A stretch of DNA of 64,000 bases from JAXGPX01 sp040766745. GTDB lineage: Bacteria; Bacillota; Sulfobacillia; Fermentithermobacillales; Fermentithermobacillaceae. Positions 62,046-64,000 of the stretch are shown piece after piece. The stretch lies in NCBI GenBank assembly GCA_040766745.1, contig JAXGPX010000003.1, positions 1 to 64,000 of the forward strand. The letters run 5' to 3'. The notes under the pieces were generated by a model. The model was not told where the DNA came from. It was given only the letters and a program-made list of their open reading frames with translations, and ran no database searches. Position 1 is the first letter of the stretch, and the number at the start of each line of letters is the position of its first letter. The position numbers and the translations under genes are program-made.

Positions 62046-62576
62046 CTATTCGTTAGGCTTATCTTCAGAGCAGCTGCATTCGTCGTCACATTCGCAGTCT
62101 TCCTTGCACTCATCATCACACGTGCCATCACATTCGCACTGAGTTTCGTCTGCAGATTTCTCTTTACATTCTTCTTTAGACTCGTCTTTTGCGTCTTCCT
62201 TGCCCTTATCCTTATCTTTTCCCTTATCTTTCTTCGGTTTTCCTATGTTAATCTTGGACACGACCTCGGGCAGTTTCTCAACAATCTTGTCCATTATCCC
62301 CCGGCCTTCAAAAGTGTAGACCTGAACATCTCCGTCTTCCTTAACCGCAACGATTGCCATGGGCCGAAGAGCTGCCCCGCCGCCTGAACCTGAACCTCCG
62401 CCTGCGTCCTTTTCGGTCTTACCCTGGCCGCCGCCTGAGCCAAACCCAAAAGATACAGACTGAATTGGTATCAAGGTTACTTTCCCTGCAACAACCGGTT
62501 CCCCAAACACAGTCTTGGTTGATATGAATTTTTCCAGTTGAGAGCCTAGAGCCTCCAGCGATCCTGCATGTTCCAT
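62046..62576 (-). CDS. GerW/YtfJ-family sporulation protein with cysteine-rich tail
   Basis: A 176-residue spore protein. The first 110 residues match GerW/YtfJ: SLEALGSQLEKFISTKTVFGEP, GKVTLIPIQSVSFGFGSGGG, a Gly-rich loop, and PMAIVAVKEDGDVQVY. In Bacillus this protein is made in the forespore and helps germination. The last 65 residues are unlike the family: a Lys/Asp-rich linker, then a strongly acidic segment with nine cysteines in patterns such as CECDGTCDDEC and CECDDECSC. This resembles a metal-binding tail. ATG 62576 has a GGGGGAGGCGG site. It follows the DUF2953 gene, as ytfJ follows ytfI in Bacillus. Confidence 0.9.
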   Translation of the reverse strand: MEHAGSLEALGSQLEKFISTKTVFGEPVVAGKVTLIPIQSVSFGFGSGGGQGKTEKDAGGGSGSGGGAALRPMAIVAVKEDGDVQVYTFEGRGIMDKIVEKLPEVVSKINIGKPKKDKGKDKDKGKEDAKDESKEECKEKSADETQCECDGTCDDECKEDCECDDECSCSEDKPNE

Positions 62577-62752
62577 GATTCCGCCTCCCCCTTCTGACTA
62601 GTTACAGATTATGCAACATGGCCATGGCCGGTATTTGCGGGCCCATGGCATCGTACGCAAACATAATCAGTTAATTTCCTTAACTTCTCACAGGTAGCAA
62701 ACACCATCGCTAATCTTTACGAAGAAAAACCCAGCAAGTATCATGACAAGCC

Positions 62753-63646
62753 CTATTTCTCATCGTAAGTCGAATCAGGCCTCTTGTCTTGTTTGCTGTG
62801 ATTGCTTTGATTCCTCTGCTTGTTTTTCTTCCACCAAAACCGCCTGATTTCCTTGTCAAACGCAAAGCGCGCAACAATCCAGGCAATTTGGCCTGGCATT
62901 ACCCAAGCAGATGCTTTACCACCGGCGGAGATGAGCTGGCTCTGAAAGTTGGGGTGGATTCTCACTCCTTTCACACCGAAAGCACCTGCATACGCCGAAA
63001 ACAGGCCATATACTATTCCGGTATGGGACGGGTCCGGAAACCCAAGCTCCAGATCCAAATCCGTTTCCAGGTGGGCAGCTCTTAGAAGTCCCTTAACTAC
63101 CCATACCACTTTTGACCTCACCTGAGGTGCGGTAAACTTCTTTATCTCCCTGAGTGAAACTTTCTTGTGTTTCTTCGACTTCTCAGGCCTATTGGGCTTC
63201 TCAGGATTCTTTGATTTTCCTGCACCCTTGGTCTCCTCAACCTTGGGCTCCTCAACCTTGGGCTCCTCCTGTGCCTTGCCTGACTCACCCCGCACCTTAC
63301 CTTTTCCAGCCTTCTTGCCCCCAAGCGCAAAAGGCAGTTTAATCCCGAATAACTTAAGGCAAGGAGCATCAGATTCAGATACCCATATAGAAAATTGCCC
63401 CAGAAAAACCTTCAAGTCCAGTTCGAACCCATAGTCGAACAGTAACAAATCAATATCGCCAGGTTCAGATTCACAACCATCAAGACTGTCTAAAGCCTCT
63501 TCGAGATTGCTCTCAACCTGGCAGAAACCCGTACCTTTCACAGACAAAGGCAGCAGCAAGATGGCTATTAGAGCAAATAGAATAACAGCGGTTAGGACTC
63601 CAAGAATCCTCAAAGCTACAATAATGACTGCCACAAGAATACTCAT
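62753..63646 (-). CDS. DUF2953 membrane protein (YtfI-like)
   Basis: A 297-residue protein with an N-terminal membrane helix (ILGVLTAVILFALIAILLLPL) and the DUF2953 core split by a charged Lys/Glu/Pro-rich insertion (about 110-160). The C-terminal block reads HLETDLDLELGFPDPSHTGI followed by YGLFSAYAGAFGVKGVRIHPNF. DUF2953 genes sit beside gerW in spore formers, and this pair has the same order and strand, 176 bp apart. The function is unknown, presumably in the spore envelope. ATG 63646 follows a GGAGGGGGATTT site. Confidence 0.87.
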   Translation of the reverse strand: MSILVAVIIVALRILGVLTAVILFALIAILLLPLSVKGTGFCQVESNLEEALDSLDGCESEPGDIDLLLFDYGFELDLKVFLGQFSIWVSESDAPCLKLFGIKLPFALGGKKAGKGKVRGESGKAQEEPKVEEPKVEETKGAGKSKNPEKPNRPEKSKKHKKVSLREIKKFTAPQVRSKVVWVVKGLLRAAHLETDLDLELGFPDPSHTGIVYGLFSAYAGAFGVKGVRIHPNFQSQLISAGGKASAWVMPGQIAWIVARFAFDKEIRRFWWKKNKQRNQSNHSKQDKRPDSTYDEK

Positions 63647-63788
63647 AAATCCCCCTCCGCCTGTGCCCTACATCGATTACTACTTCTGTTGATGGCCGGG
63701 GATTTCCTTTCGGCGGCTAGGGTGGATATCATCTGACAGTCTAGGTTCGCCATTACCTAGCCCTTACAAGAAGGAGAAGCCCGGAGTC

Positions 63789-63854
63789 ATGAGGAAATTT
63801 CTCTTAATTGGACGACGAAACATAATCTCTCACAGTTACGAGGTGTTAGCATAG
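63789..63854 (+). CDS. Possible 21-codon leader peptide
   Basis: The frame encodes MRKFLLIGRRNIISHSYEVLA and stops three bases before the HAD gene ATG. An AAGGAG site lies upstream but is spaced loosely. It may couple translation to the next gene or be chance. Confidence 0.3.
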   Translation: MRKFLLIGRRNIISHSYEVLA

Positions 63855-63857
63855 AAA

Positions 63858-64000
63858 ATGGCAACCAAGCAGAATACATTCCATGCCGTGTTATTCGATC
63901 TGGACGGAACACTAATTGATACAACCCAGGCCATACTCGAATCACTTAAACATACCATCCACTATTTTACAGGCGTAACACCTAAAGAGAGCGAGCTGCG
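63858..64000 (+). CDS. HAD-superfamily phosphatase, N-terminal part (cut by window edge)
   Basis: The first 47 codons of a haloacid-dehalogenase-type hydrolase. HAVLFDLDGTLIDTT is motif I, where the first Asp becomes phosphorylated. The following SLKHTIHYFTGVTPKESEL fits the cap-domain start of phosphoglycolate phosphatase or PpaX-type pyrophosphatase. The ATG at 63858 has GAGGTG about 14 nt upstream. The exact substrate cannot be told from this fragment. Confidence 0.85.
   Translation, partial: MATKQNTFHAVLFDLDGTLIDTTQAILESLKHTIHYFTGVTPKESEL

Overview
The window looks like a chromosomal segment of an anaerobic, endospore-forming Bacillota, probably class Clostridia or a close relative. This rests on a GerW/YtfJ-type sporulation protein beside a DUF2953 gene, an adenosylcobalamin-dependent (class II) ribonucleotide reductase with NrdR, a type A RNase P RNA, oxygen-sensitive 2-hydroxyacyl-CoA dehydratase-type genes, purine-rich Shine-Dalgarno sites and frequent TTG/GTG starts. 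I see no phage, transposase, rRNA operon or CRISPR array. The species is not determined.

Layout. 0-10.5 kb: a gene leaving the left edge, nrdJ and nrdR (with two NrdR-box-like sites far upstream), an FlK-like thioesterase, a 53-bp hairpin repeat array, OsmC, an alkyladenine glycosylase, and the yhaO-yhaN nuclease/ATPase pair. 10.6-20 kb: an acyl-CoA dehydratase activase with a fused dehydratase-like partner, a four-gene ECF sigma/anti-sigma/PspC/LiaF-like envelope-stress operon, a glycosyltransferase and a MATE exporter. 20-38 kb: a diverged repeat array, then a peptide and amino-acid region: two N-acyl-D-amino-acid deacylases, AlaX, DUF1614, a ThiF/MoeB enzyme, an M20 amidohydrolase, a zinc-finger protein, a ChlI-like AAA ATPase with a VWA partner, an Orn/Lys/Arg decarboxylase, an amidase, a CofE-like protein and PepV, closed by a strong terminator. 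38-50 kb: HD-GYP, an S-layer protein, a 115-bp repeat array, an M48 protease, an EpsC/CapD-like nucleotide-sugar enzyme, DUF1893, a small membrane protein, a DedA-like protein, rnpB, LemA and a TPM protein. 50-64 kb: RNase HI, a class III aminotransferase, two paralogous 26-27-residue hydrophobic peptides, an M20 dipeptidase, a beta-propeller/beta-lactamase fusion, a 125-bp repeat array next to tRNA-Val(CAC), a UPF0597 protein, an orphan Dam-like methylase, a second LiaF/DUF4097 protein, GerW with a Cys-rich tail, DUF2953, and the start of a HAD phosphatase.

Functionally the window is rich in peptide and amino-acid turnover (two D-aminoacylases, three M20 hydrolases, a decarboxylase and an aminotransferase that could form a polyamine route) and in envelope homeostasis (ECF operon, two LiaF-like proteins, SLH protein, LemA/TPM, M48, amidase). 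Intergenic space holds four tandem-repeat arrays. Two of them (41.9-42.3 and 56.9-57.3 kb) share a recognisable core although their units differ in length; a third (20.2-20.5 kb) may be a distant relative. The least conventional items are these arrays, the twin micropeptides, the propeller/beta-lactamase fusion, the GerW Cys-rich tail, and an ECF sigma gene that appears to start at CTG.
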